Assembly: GCF_900108305.1 (NCBI RefSeq)
Contig: NZ_FNUX01000029.1
Location: forward strand, 1-38,395
From: Nitrosomonas ureae
GTDB lineage: Bacteria; Pseudomonadota; Gammaproteobacteria; Burkholderiales; Nitrosomonadaceae
Direction of reading: 5' to 3'
Length of the DNA: 38,395 nt
Both the position numbers and the translations under genes were made by a program. The notes below the pieces were generated by a model, which saw nothing but the letters and a program-made list of their open reading frames with translations, had not been told where the DNA came from and ran no database searches. Within the stretch, counting starts at the first letter, position 1, and the number at the start of each line of letters is the position of its first letter. Below are positions 24,444-32,876 of this stretch, in pieces.

Positions 24444-27400
24444 TTAGAAATTTAAGGTTACACGTGCAAAGATTGTGCGTGTAGGAATAAAGCGTGAATT
24501 AACCGGTTCGGATGTTTGAAAATTAACATTCCGGAATAAAAAAGACTCGTCAAAAATATTTCTTGCTTCCAAGCTGAATAATCCTCTCCGGTTGGGCAGT
24601 CGATAGCCAATTGATGCATCGACTAAGAAAAATTTGTCGATACCTTCATTCTGACTCCCCTGTCGATCGACCTTTTGATGTACAAAAGTGCCAGTTAGGT
24701 TGGCAAAGAAACCTTTTGGACTGAAATAATCGATTCCCGTCGGGATACTCAACGTATCAATTGCGTGGGGGCCAGCCGATGTTTCTGCCCGAGAGAATTT
24801 CTCAAACTGAATTTCACTTCTGGCTGTCCAGTGAGTATGCAACAATTTATATAAGTATGCGCGATACAAGTTTTCTTCCTGATCCTGAAAACTGCTGCTT
24901 CTCGAAGAATGAATGGGAACCTCCAAATCTCGGCTTGAAATTTCGAAGCCCGTAAAGATTTTATTTTCATGGTGAGCATCCAATCCAATTCCCATTCTGC
25001 GGGATTTTGTTCCATTAGGATCATCAAACAATTGGTTAAAACCGGCGACCTGAGTGGGCTCAATAGTTTGCTGAGTTGTGAGCGGGGCTTTTATCGTTTC
25101 TAGCCAAGCCATGCGTAATCTTAACTGCTTCGTAAGATTCAATTGCAATCCAAATTTTGGATTAAACCTATCAATTGACAAGCCTCTCCCTTGATACGAG
25201 TCGTAGCTAAAGCCCAGGGTGGTAGTTATATTTTCATTAAGATTCAAATTGGTATAAACATAACCATTTGTTTTGTCATTGTTGAAGCTGTCTGTGGAAC
25301 AGCAATTGACGCGTTCTGTTGTCAAGCTTATTTCTCTCATTTCTCGATCAACATCGGTACGGTAGATACCAGAGCCTGCAAGCAGGTTAGTCTTATCACT
25401 TCGGAACTGATATTGGATTTCAGTCTGATAAGCTTCATTTTTGGCTGAAGTTACATCATTAATAAGCCTTATAGGATTGAGATTAGGATCTGTATTCTCA
25501 CTTTTTCTATTGGTGTATTGACTTGACATGATGACGTTCTGATTCGATGTCAGATCATATCTGGCACCCACGCGTACCGAGTCTTCATCAATTTTCCGGC
25601 GAAATCTATTCTGAGGTAGATTGAGATTCGCGGAATCCTTGTCAAAATCAAGTAATAAGTTGCCGTGATCAGTCGAACGTGTCCGTACTTCAGCCTGAAG
25701 ATTCAATTTGGATGTCAGTGCATGCTGAACGAAAGCATTGAGAATATCATGGTTCTGATCGTTGTTGGTGCGGAACCCATTGGTTTCATAATGAAATTGA
25801 CCCAGGCTGATCGAGGTGCGCTCATTGAACTTGGAGAAAACCACTTCATTGCCCAAGCTGCTATTGTTGCCGACCACGCCAGACGTGACCAATTGCGTTC
25901 TGCTGCGTTCCATCAGGGGAGTGAATTCGTTAAATCCGGGATTCGACGGGCCTGTATTATTAATGATATTAAGATCGGCTACGGCCATGTGCGGTTGCAC
26001 GGGATTGACATTAATCGGTTGCAGCAATTGCGCTTGCAGCAGTTCACTGACACGAGCTGCTTCATGGCGTGGAATATTGGCATAGGTATCGGATAAAAAA
26101 CGATGCGCCGAATGATTGGCCGGATCGAAGCTCAGCGATTTTGCCGTTTCCATAATGGCACGCTTTTCAAATCCCAGATTTTCAAAGATGCGTGCCAGGC
26201 TGGAGCCCCGGGCCGCTTCATCGCGATCAAGCAGAAGTCTGGACCGGTACACCGCACGGTTATTGTTCAGTTCAATCGATTTCTGAATATCCCTGAGCGC
26301 TTCCACCGGTCGATTTTGAGTTTGTTTCTGGATACCGTCATACAGCCACGGGGTTGGGTCTTTTGGATCACGTTCTTTGGCCAGATCAAATTGTGTGCTC
26401 GATAGTGGATAGCGCTTTTCCTCGAAATACGCTTTACCCAAATAACTGCGAATCAACGAATTGGCCGGATCCAGACTGGCGGCGATTTCGAGTTCTATGC
26501 GTCCTGCTTCGAGGCTGCCTTCACGAATCAGAGCGATACCAAGCCCTAACCTGGGCATTGGATCGGCCTGATCAAGTTCAATCGCGTGCTGAAAAATTAC
26601 TTTTGCGGCTTGTGTTTCCAGTTGCAATAACTGTGCAAAACCTAATATCGTTTGTGTTTTGCTCAAAGCAGGATTGAGTTTGACCGCTTGTTGCGCGGCC
26701 TGCCTGGCTTGCTCCAGTTCACCCAGCGACATTCGTAATTCCGCAATGCGCGCCCAGGCCAACGCATGCTGCGGATCCAGCAGCATAGCTTGTTGTACAC
26801 TTTTAAGCGCGGCTTCAATCTGGAAATTTGCTTGCTGGGCATAGGAAAGCGCCAAGTGCGCTGCGGCCGATTGCGGATGATGGGTAACCGCTGCGGTAGC
26901 TAACCCGAGTGCTTGATCTTTGTCATTTTGCACTACGGCGACGATAGCCAGTAAGGCATAGGCGTCACTATTGCCTGGTTCTTGCTGCAGTACGCGCTGG
27001 ATGATTGTCCGGGCCTCTTCAACCTGTCCGGTATTAAGCAACTGACCCGCTTGATGAATTAACGCATCGATATCTTGTGTGCCACGATCCTGCCAGTAGT
27101 CCAGGATAGTTGGATAGTACAATGCCCATTGCACCGCATCGATGGGGAATATCATGATTTCTTTTTGCGGTGCCTGATCTTTGTGAATAATGGCTGCTTC
27201 ATGATCATTGAGTGCCAGGCGGCCCCAGTCATTACTGACCGACACTTTGCCCTCGTAAACTACAACTTCTGCATCGTTACCGTGCACGCGGACCAGAAAT
27301 TCGGTTCCGTCCACACTGGCGTTAACAAAGGGGGTTCTGATTCTGAACGGCTTCGGTGTTCGTGTGATGATATGGATCGCACCCTCGATAAAATCCAGCA

Positions 27401-27764
27401 GCGAGATGTTTTTATCTTCCTGCGTTGCTGGAAAAATAATGCTCGATCTCTGATCCAGCCTAAGCATGCTATCGTTATTGAGCCGCAATGCTGCACGACT
27501 GCGGGATCTGGAGCGGATCATGTCACCGCCGCACAGGAGTGTATCCATGCTGGCCGGTTGCCAGGCTTTTTCCTGAATGCGCTTGATCTCGATCACCCCT
27601 TGTACGGACACGATGCGAGCGTGGGCGGTTGCTATGCCGCATTCTGATGCGGCATGCAATGAATCGATATGACCTAGAGAAAAAAGCATCGCGATAAGAA
27701 TAAGCATCTGGTTCGATGCTTCTCCAAATCGCCGGTGTAGCAAGTCTGGGCAGCATATGTTCAT
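24444..27764 (-). CDS. Outer-membrane FecR-TPR-beta-barrel fusion protein
   Basis: The 1106-residue protein has three parts. After a signal peptide (about 20-40, ending DSLHA) comes a FecR domain (about 45-210: GGDMIRSRSRSRAALRLNND, TPFVNASVDGTEFLVRV, VYEGKVSVSN). Then come roughly ten TPR units (about 235-600; repeated A...A...LDP patterns) and a C-terminal beta-barrel of about 450 residues ending ARVTLNF, with the terminal Phe typical of outer-membrane proteins. No TonB box or plug domain is apparent. FecR domains usually relay envelope signals in the periplasm. The start may be 27764 or an internal ATG at 27707. It lies downstream of the CHASE2 cyclase on the same strand, a pairing I recall from other betaproteobacteria. 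Confidence 0.82.
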   Translation of the reverse strand: MNICCPDLLHRRFGEASNQMLILIAMLFSLGHIDSLHAASECGIATAHARIVSVQGVIEIKRIQEKAWQPASMDTLLCGGDMIRSRSRSRAALRLNNDSMLRLDQRSSIIFPATQEDKNISLLDFIEGAIHIITRTPKPFRIRTPFVNASVDGTEFLVRVHGNDAEVVVYEGKVSVSNDWGRLALNDHEAAIIHKDQAPQKEIMIFPIDAVQWALYYPTILDYWQDRGTQDIDALIHQAGQLLNTGQVEEARTIIQRVLQQEPGNSDAYALLAIVAVVQNDKDQALGLATAAVTHHPQSAAAHLALSYAQQANFQIEAALKSVQQAMLLDPQHALAWARIAELRMSLGELEQARQAAQQAVKLNPALSKTQTILGFAQLLQLETQAAKVIFQHAIELDQADPMPRLGLGIALIREGSLEAGRIELEIAASLDPANSLIRSYLGKAYFEEKRYPLSSTQFDLAKERDPKDPTPWLYDGIQKQTQNRPVEALRDIQKSIELNNNRAVYRSRLLLDRDEAARGSSLARIFENLGFEKRAIMETAKSLSFDPANHSAHRFLSDTYANIPRHEAARVSELLQAQLLQPINVNPVQPHMAVADLNIINNTGPSNPGFNEFTPLMERSRTQLVTSGVVGNNSSLGNEVVFSKFNERTSISLGQFHYETNGFRTNNDQNHDILNAFVQHALTSKLNLQAEVRTRSTDHGNLLLDFDKDSANLNLPQNRFRRKIDEDSVRVGARYDLTSNQNVIMSSQYTNRKSENTDPNLNPIRLINDVTSAKNEAYQTEIQYQFRSDKTNLLAGSGIYRTDVDREMREISLTTERVNCCSTDSFNNDKTNGYVYTNLNLNENITTTLGFSYDSYQGRGLSIDRFNPKFGLQLNLTKQLRLRMAWLETIKAPLTTQQTIEPTQVAGFNQLFDDPNGTKSRRMGIGLDAHHENKIFTGFEISSRDLEVPIHSSRSSSFQDQEENLYRAYLYKLLHTHWTARSEIQFEKFSRAETSAGPHAIDTLSIPTGIDYFSPKGFFANLTGTFVHQKVDRQGSQNEGIDKFFLVDASIGYRLPNRRGLFSLEARNIFDESFLFRNVNFQTSEPVNSRFIPTRTIFARVTLNF

Positions 27765-28207
27765 TCTTGATTGATCTTATTTTATGTTCTCATACATTAC
27801 AAACAGACGCGATCAAATTGCCAATTCAGAAGAATTGATGCGCTGAGTGTTTCGTTGTAACTTTAGAAGAGCAGTGAAACTTACACCGGAAGGATATTAG
27901 CGCTTTTTCTTCCAATTGTATGTGGTATTCCCCATACGTAAACTGGTTATTGCACGTAGCGAATTTAAATTGCGCAGAGAAAGAGATTTTGAGAAATTAT
28001 GAGCCTTGGGCTATTTTCATGGCCGGTATCCTGCGATGACTATACGCTATAGCGGATTTTATCTTGGGGAAACAGCATGATATGTGCTGTCAAAGTAAGA
28101 ATTCATATTCGCACCCCAGATTGTAACAGTGGTTTGATTATATGAAAGAAGCGACCGAAAGAATTGTCCGTGCTGCTAATTAAGGTTTTGGGATGCAGTC
28201 ATTCTGG
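27765..28207. other. 443-bp gap between cyclase and FecR-TPR-barrel genes
   Basis: I see no coding frame with a credible start here. The stretch is AT-rich and must hold the leader of the FecR-TPR-barrel gene. Two dyads stand out, at 27918-27937 (listed separately) and CTATA-CGC-TATAG at 28040-28052. No recognisable -35/-10 pair could be assigned with confidence. Confidence 0.5.
27918..27937. promoter_or_regulatory. 20-bp dyad, possible operator upstream of the FecR-TPR-barrel gene
   Basis: GTATGTGGTATTCCCCATAC matches its reverse complement at 8 of 10 positions per arm. It lies about 155 bp upstream of the minus-strand start at 27764, a reasonable place for a regulator site. The binding protein is unknown. 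Confidence 0.35.
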
Positions 28208-30463
28208 TTACTTGGTTTCAATACGTATGATTGAATTCCATGAATCGACTGGTAGCGCTGATTGGTTTTTCTTGCAGAGGTTTAAAAAAAACTTTGAGGG
28301 ACCATCCTCTGGAATCCTATTCAGGATTTGATATAAGCTATCGCAAGCTTCGATCCATTGTTGATCCTGGTAAGCTTTTAACGCACGGGAAAATGTTTCA
28401 CACAGCCACAATTGTATCTGACTGGCTGATTGTTTGTGTGCGATAAGCTCGAACAGGTTAACGGGCGTGGATTTCCCGGTCAGGAGAAAATCTCCCAAAG
28501 GGCGGATCAAAAACTCGTCTAAGCCCGTGATCACCTGACCCGATACCAGCAAGCGGGTGCCCAGGTATTTATTGACTCCCTGAATGCGGCTAGTGGTATT
28601 TACGATATCTCCGACCGCGCGGTATTCAAAATGATGCAGCGCGCCAATATTGCCCAGTAACATTTCACCAAAATGCAATCCCATGCGTGTAGGTAAGTTC
28701 GGCTGGTCAAGGGTGCGATTAAAACGTTCAATGGCGGCAGCGATATCCAGGCAAGCGAGACAAGCATCTTTGCGCAAATCGGAACTGGCCGAGGTTTTGG
28801 CCCATATGGCCAGCATGGCATCGCCAACCACATCTGATACCGTACCATTATGCTGCTTTACGGGTTCGAATAAAACAGCATAGTAGCTATTCATCAATTG
28901 ACCGAGCTGTTGCGGTTCCATCTTTTCCGCCAGTGCGGTATAGGCTTCGGCATCGGTAGCAAGGCAGGCGCCATACACGAGTTGATTATTCAATGCCATG
29001 GCGCCTGAGTTTCTAACAATATCATTGACGACTCGATCAGGGAGAAAATAGCCAAAAGCTTTTTTCAATTGCCGGCTTTCATGTTTTTCTTCGTAATATT
29101 TGAGTGATATTGCACCAAATAAGGCCATGGACAACTGCAGAAAAACCGGATTGATAAGGGGTAGCCAGACACTGATTTCCTTGAAGAAATAATAGACGCT
29201 GCCAGCATAGAGAAAAATCAGTGCAAAACTGGCCACGACAGCACTCTGATTAGGTAAGAGCATAAAAATGATGCTCAATCCAAGGCCTAATACAAATAAA
29301 ATGCCTAAGCTGCCCATTAGCGGGAAGGGTCTGATAGGTTTGTTTTCCAGTAAATTAGCAAATGCTGTTGCCGCTATTTCGACGCCGCTAATGTAAAGTC
29401 CATCGGGATTTGAGAAAACGGTGTGATAGTCATCCCGGACAATATCCTGTTCCGGTTGAGTGGCCGCAGAGAAGCCGACAAATACTACTTTATTCTGGAA
29501 ATTTATTGCCCTGGATTGTCCAGCAGTCGCATTGTCATCAGGGAATAAAACTTGGTGATAGGGTATGGTTCTGATGCTGCGCGGTGGACCATAAAAATTC
29601 AAATAACGCGTGTCGTTTCCTGAGTATGTATTCAAAAGCGCATGAAGCGTATTTCTTTGAATGGAATTCAGATTTGCATCGCGATTGAGTTCATTCTTCA
29701 GGCGATGGGCAAGGTTAGGCTCATTTAGAAAGAGATCGCGCAGTGTGAAGATTAAATCTTCAATATCTGTCACATCTTTGCTAATTGGCAGCTGCGCCGC
29801 ATAAGCTGGATTAACAATGCGCAATAACCGGATAAAATCTTCATAAAGCGGTAGCGTAAAAATTTGTAGAACGACAGTGGGTATCGTGGGTATGTCGCCG
29901 GCATCAGTTTTAAAAACCCAATAATGATTGACTCTCTCTTTCTTAGGCAAAGGAAAAGGTGCATGAGCCTGGACGGCATCAGCAATAAGCGGCAGGAGCG
30001 GTATAGGCCCTTCCTTAACAATCCGATTATAATTTTGCTCGTTTGCATCTGTGGAAAATGCGGTATCTTCATAGACCAATCTTTCCACTAGCACTATGTT
30101 GCCCGCTGTTTTCATGCGCAACGCCAGCTTCTGATCATACGCAGCTATTGCGCTGGGTGTATCAAAGATAAGATCAAACACAATGATACTTGCCCCAGCC
30201 TGGGTTAATTGCTCGATGAGCCGTGCATGTATTTCGCGCGGCCATAATTGTGGAGCCGTAGGTAAATTAAAACGGGATGCAGAAGGTTGATCAATGGCAA
30301 CGACGACGACATTATCCGGTGCCGTAACCGTTCCACGTAAATGAAACAACCAATACAAGCCAAATTTCTCTTCCATCCATAATCCTGCAGGAGATAGATG
30401 GACAATAGCTCCTGTCAAGCCGATAACAATGCCAAGGAAAAGGTGCTTAAGCCATCGGGTCAT
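28208..30463 (-). CDS. CHASE2-domain class III adenylate/guanylate cyclase
   Basis: The protein of about 751 residues has an N-terminal membrane helix and a long extracytoplasmic CHASE2 sensor (VVVVAIDQPSASRFN, WPREIHARLIEQLTQAGASI, NKVVFVGFSAA). About three helices (GILFVLGLGLSIIFMLLP and following) precede a cytoplasmic class III cyclase domain. In that domain the two metal Asp are present (ACLATDAEAYT and VVGDAMLAIW), as are the D and N/R residues of YRAVGDIVNTTSR. The Lys that normally reads the base (DKFIGD-type motif) is replaced (SDVVGD). ATG 30463 (MTRWLKH) is preferred; 30481 is an alternative. It would make cAMP or cGMP in response to an envelope cue, perhaps with the FecR protein encoded downstream. 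Confidence 0.88.
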   Translation of the reverse strand: MTRWLKHLFLGIVIGLTGAIVHLSPAGLWMEEKFGLYWLFHLRGTVTAPDNVVVVAIDQPSASRFNLPTAPQLWPREIHARLIEQLTQAGASIIVFDLIFDTPSAIAAYDQKLALRMKTAGNIVLVERLVYEDTAFSTDANEQNYNRIVKEGPIPLLPLIADAVQAHAPFPLPKKERVNHYWVFKTDAGDIPTIPTVVLQIFTLPLYEDFIRLLRIVNPAYAAQLPISKDVTDIEDLIFTLRDLFLNEPNLAHRLKNELNRDANLNSIQRNTLHALLNTYSGNDTRYLNFYGPPRSIRTIPYHQVLFPDDNATAGQSRAINFQNKVVFVGFSAATQPEQDIVRDDYHTVFSNPDGLYISGVEIAATAFANLLENKPIRPFPLMGSLGILFVLGLGLSIIFMLLPNQSAVVASFALIFLYAGSVYYFFKEISVWLPLINPVFLQLSMALFGAISLKYYEEKHESRQLKKAFGYFLPDRVVNDIVRNSGAMALNNQLVYGACLATDAEAYTALAEKMEPQQLGQLMNSYYAVLFEPVKQHNGTVSDVVGDAMLAIWAKTSASSDLRKDACLACLDIAAAIERFNRTLDQPNLPTRMGLHFGEMLLGNIGALHHFEYRAVGDIVNTTSRIQGVNKYLGTRLLVSGQVITGLDEFLIRPLGDFLLTGKSTPVNLFELIAHKQSASQIQLWLCETFSRALKAYQDQQWIEACDSLYQILNRIPEDGPSKFFLNLCKKNQSALPVDSWNSIIRIETK

Positions 30464-30513
30464 GTTTATTTCTTTAAGCATAAGCTGTGGGGTGCATTAT
30501 CTTTATAACGGAT

Positions 30514-31524
30514 TCAATCCAATAAATGTCCGCCTAGCAGCAGTGTGATGAATTTTTCTCGCGTGGCACGGGATGAATCGCGATAAAGCATATATTTTGC
30601 GTGCTGATCCGGTTGTTCCGGATTTATCTCGATACCCCATAGCGGGGCTAGCGTCATCGGTAAATTCGAATAGCGTACATCAACGAGCACATTGGGCTGC
30701 TCCGGACGAATTGCCAGCAGTCCGGCAGAAAAATGACTGAAACGTGCAACATCTTGCGCCAGTACCGAAGAAGACGGCAATGTGCTTAAATCACGCTCCA
30801 GAACAAATTTCTTAATGGATTCACCCGCATAAATGCGAGGTTCGGAGAATAAGCCGACACGAATCGCATCGACGTATAATTTGCCTTCAAACTCGTAGAT
30901 TGAGCGCCATAGCAGCAAATTGGCAAGCGTTGGTTTTACCAGCAATTGTTCTGCTTGCTGTCCTCTTGCCGCAATCATTGATTCGGCAACAGTTTCGGCT
31001 CGTTGCAACTGCATCCAGCCGAACGACAAATAGATCGCTGCGAGCAGTAATCCGACACGGGCTGCATTATGATTGTACTTTCTGTATGCCATCACTCCGG
31101 CAGCCAGCAGAATCAAGGTAAAGACCGGGTCCACGACTGAAATAATGCTTAGCGCCATGCGCTCATCGCTCAATGGCCATAGCAGATGCGTGCCGTAACT
31201 GGTGAACGCATCCAGCACGCCACTTAAATAATATCCGAGAAAAGTGAATAGATACAAACGGGCGAAAGGCAAATGTTTGCGTAAAAACGGCCATAACAGC
31301 AAAGCAACAATCAAAGCGCCTAGAGGCACGAAAAATAGTGAATGGGTGAAATGGCGATGAAATTCGATATTTAACAGCGGATCATTTTCGGACTGAATCA
31401 GAATATCAGCATCCGCTGCAATGCCAGCCAGAAAACCAATGCCGGTTGCCATGCGCGTTTCCTGTTGCCTTGCACCCGATTGTGCCATCGTGGCGCCAAG
31501 CAATCCTTGGGTTATTAAATCCAT
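30514..31524 (-). CDS. Membrane-bound metal-dependent hydrolase-like protein, YdjM/DUF457 family
   Basis: The 336-residue protein begins MDLITQGLLGATMAQSGARQ, has DADILIQSENDPL and then HRHFTHSLFFVPLGALIVAL, the signature of the YdjM family. Acidic and His residues there could bind a metal. Helices at about 60-80, 88-110, 125-145 and 155-170 follow, with a soluble C-terminal domain. The family is named for hydrolase-like residues but an activity has not been established. It lies about 50 bp upstream of the cyclase start on the same strand, so they may share a transcript. Confidence 0.8.
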   Translation of the reverse strand: MDLITQGLLGATMAQSGARQQETRMATGIGFLAGIAADADILIQSENDPLLNIEFHRHFTHSLFFVPLGALIVALLLWPFLRKHLPFARLYLFTFLGYYLSGVLDAFTSYGTHLLWPLSDERMALSIISVVDPVFTLILLAAGVMAYRKYNHNAARVGLLLAAIYLSFGWMQLQRAETVAESMIAARGQQAEQLLVKPTLANLLLWRSIYEFEGKLYVDAIRVGLFSEPRIYAGESIKKFVLERDLSTLPSSSVLAQDVARFSHFSAGLLAIRPEQPNVLVDVRYSNLPMTLAPLWGIEINPEQPDQHAKYMLYRDSSRATREKFITLLLGGHLLD

Positions 31525-31597
31525 AGTGTTAAAAGCTGTGAAGAAACAAGCGTTACTTTACAAATGAATGTGAATTGATTGAATAAATAAAATATTT

Positions 31598-31625
31598 TCC
31601 AGGCATAGAAATTCATTTGCCTGGA
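31598..31625 (-). terminator. Hairpin downstream of the small frame at 31671
   Basis: Eight-bp arms TCCAGGCA and TGCCTGGA enclose 12 nt. On the minus strand the stem is followed by AAAATATTTTATTTATT, AT-rich but not a clean T-run. It could end minus-strand transcripts coming from the tusA-like region. Confidence 0.4.
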
Positions 31626-31670
31626 CCCTCTCCAGTAAAGTAGAAGTCGATTAATAATCAGAATCCAGAA

Positions 31671-31871
31671 TTACTGGGTAAGTTTTATGGTGATTGTTTT
31701 CGGATGCAAAGATGATATCAGTTTCTTTCCTTTTGGAATGATTTTGTGGCTAATAATTCGGGTGAGATAATCTTTCCTCGTGAAGTAGCGTTTGCCGTGA
31801 CGGGAGGGCGATCGGATTTGTTTTTCAAGCCGGTCCCATGGGGTTCTTGTACCGGAATGATAAAAGCGCAT
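31671..31871 (-). CDS. Small basic hypothetical protein, doubtful
   Basis: A 66-codon frame starts at ATG 31871, with CAGG about 5 bases upstream, and its product is rich in Lys and Arg. No family is recognised. It is followed by a hairpin at 31598-31625 and lies between two minus-strand genes, so it could be expressed. The AT-rich and otherwise featureless setting means it could equally be chance. Confidence 0.3.
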   Translation of the reverse strand: MRFYHSGTRTPWDRLEKQIRSPSRHGKRYFTRKDYLTRIISHKIIPKGKKLISSLHPKTITIKLTQ

Positions 31872-31928
31872 TAGCCTGAGCTATTCAGCAGACATTGGCA
31901 AGGATGCATAATGCGGAACAATTGATTG

Positions 31929-31951
31929 TGATCCTGATTTAATCAGGATTA
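31929..31951 (-). terminator. Small hairpin after the tusA-like gene
   Basis: Arms ATCCTGA and TCAGGAT with a 5-nt loop lie directly after the stop codon of the TusA-like gene on the minus strand. No T-run follows, so it may stabilise the 3' end rather than terminate. Confidence 0.4.
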
Positions 31952-31952
31952 T

Positions 31953-32183
31953 CTACCGCTTTTTAAGTATGAAGATGAATTCACCAGTAGTTTGCGTCAT
32001 AGACAATAATTCATTTCCCGTTTGCTCGGAAAAAACCTGGAAATCAATCAAAGACCCCGGGTCGGTGGCAACGATTTTCAGTGTTTGTCCGCTGATCATG
32101 CCAGCCAGCGATTGCTTGGTGCGTAAAATAGGCAGAGGACAAACCAAGCCGCGCGCATCCAGTTTCTTGTCAATTTTCTCCAT
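31953..32183 (-). CDS. TusA/SirA-family sulfur carrier protein
   Basis: The 76-residue protein has the TusA core LDARGLVCPLPILRTKQSLA, with the persulfide-bearing Cys15 in CPLP, and the second half TLKIVATDPGSLIDFQVFSE ending in a short strand. Such proteins pass sulfur between enzymes in tRNA thiolation, molybdenum cofactor synthesis or sulfur oxidation. A TTG at 32189 is a possible start, but ATG 32183 is more likely. A sulfur donor (cysteine desulfurase) is encoded about 9 kb away, with no sign of a direct link. Confidence 0.88.
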   Translation of the reverse strand: MEKIDKKLDARGLVCPLPILRTKQSLAGMISGQTLKIVATDPGSLIDFQVFSEQTGNELLSMTQTTGEFIFILKKR

Positions 32184-32298
32184 CTTCAATAAGTATAAAT
32201 TTTATGCTACAAACTTTAATTCAAACAAGTATTAGGTAAAAAAGCCATTTCAAAACTCTTGTGTTCTATAAAACCACATTGCTGTTCACCGATTTTTT

Positions 32299-32475
32299 CT
32301 ATTTCGTACGGTTAGTGATTAAAGCGCGATTTGCATGCGCGAGGATAATTTCTTCTGTAAACCGATCAATTCCGCTCATTGCGCCGTCGAAATGGATCTG
32401 ATTGTAACTTAATTGGAATTTAATATTTCGATTGAGATACCAATTGATCGCCGCACTGTCAAGCCGAATTACCCA
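32299..32475 (-). pseudogene. Decayed C-terminal end of an OprO/OprP-like porin
   Basis: A 58-codon frame following an in-frame TGA reads INWYLNRNIKFQLSYNQIHF followed by DG. This is the pattern of the penultimate strands and turn of phosphate-selective (OprO/OprP) porins, where NWYLN.N.KF.LNY is strongly conserved. The rest of the porin is missing upstream and the final strand is degraded (it should end in an aromatic residue but ends TNRTK). It is therefore a remnant. The assignment rests on remembered family pattern, not a search. Confidence 0.6.
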
Positions 32476-32744
32476 TCATTGTGACATCGTGGGAACAGGG
32501 AATGATTTTTACCGGTTCAATCATCGTAAAAAGGGTATAAAACCGATTAACCAACTATACCAGGTGGAAACTTTTCGACGCCGATAACTGGAAAGTTTTT
32601 TATGCCGATCGACAGAAATGGAGCGTTAAATCGGTAAAAGCGTAGCATCAAATTGCGCGATTAGTTACAGCTGTTTCTATAACGACAGATTTAATTACTT
32701 ATCGAAGATAGGATTTTCCTACATTAAGGCTACATAAAACTAGA

Positions 32745-32782
32745 ATGAAAAAAGCACTTAGGAAATTAATCTCTAAGTGCTT
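32745..32782 (-). terminator. Rho-independent terminator after tRNA-Ile2
   Basis: Arms AAGCACTTAG and CTAAGTGCTT (10 bp) with an 11-nt loop are followed on the minus strand by a run of seven T. It starts 6 bp after the tRNA 3' end, so it closes the tRNA transcript and probably the whole rpsU-rpoD run. Confidence 0.85.
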
Positions 32783-32788
32783 GAATAT

Positions 32789-32865
<77 letters not shown>

Positions 32866-32876
32866 CTATTTTTATT

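Larger units (their letters stand above)
32190..32788. other. 600-bp gap between tusA-like gene and tRNA, with gene remnants
   Basis: No intact gene is visible. A porin C-terminal remnant lies at 32299-32475 (-) and the tRNA terminator at 32745-32782. A plus-strand frame at about 32542-32643 reads TNYTRWKLFDADNWKVFYAD, a style reminiscent of a transposase, but too short to assign. The gap looks like decayed coding sequence. Confidence 0.5.

Noticed and set aside
32542..32643. Plus-strand 34-codon frame resembling a transposase fragment
   Set aside because: The style hint (DADNWKVFY) is too weak and short; kept only as a note in the gap entry.
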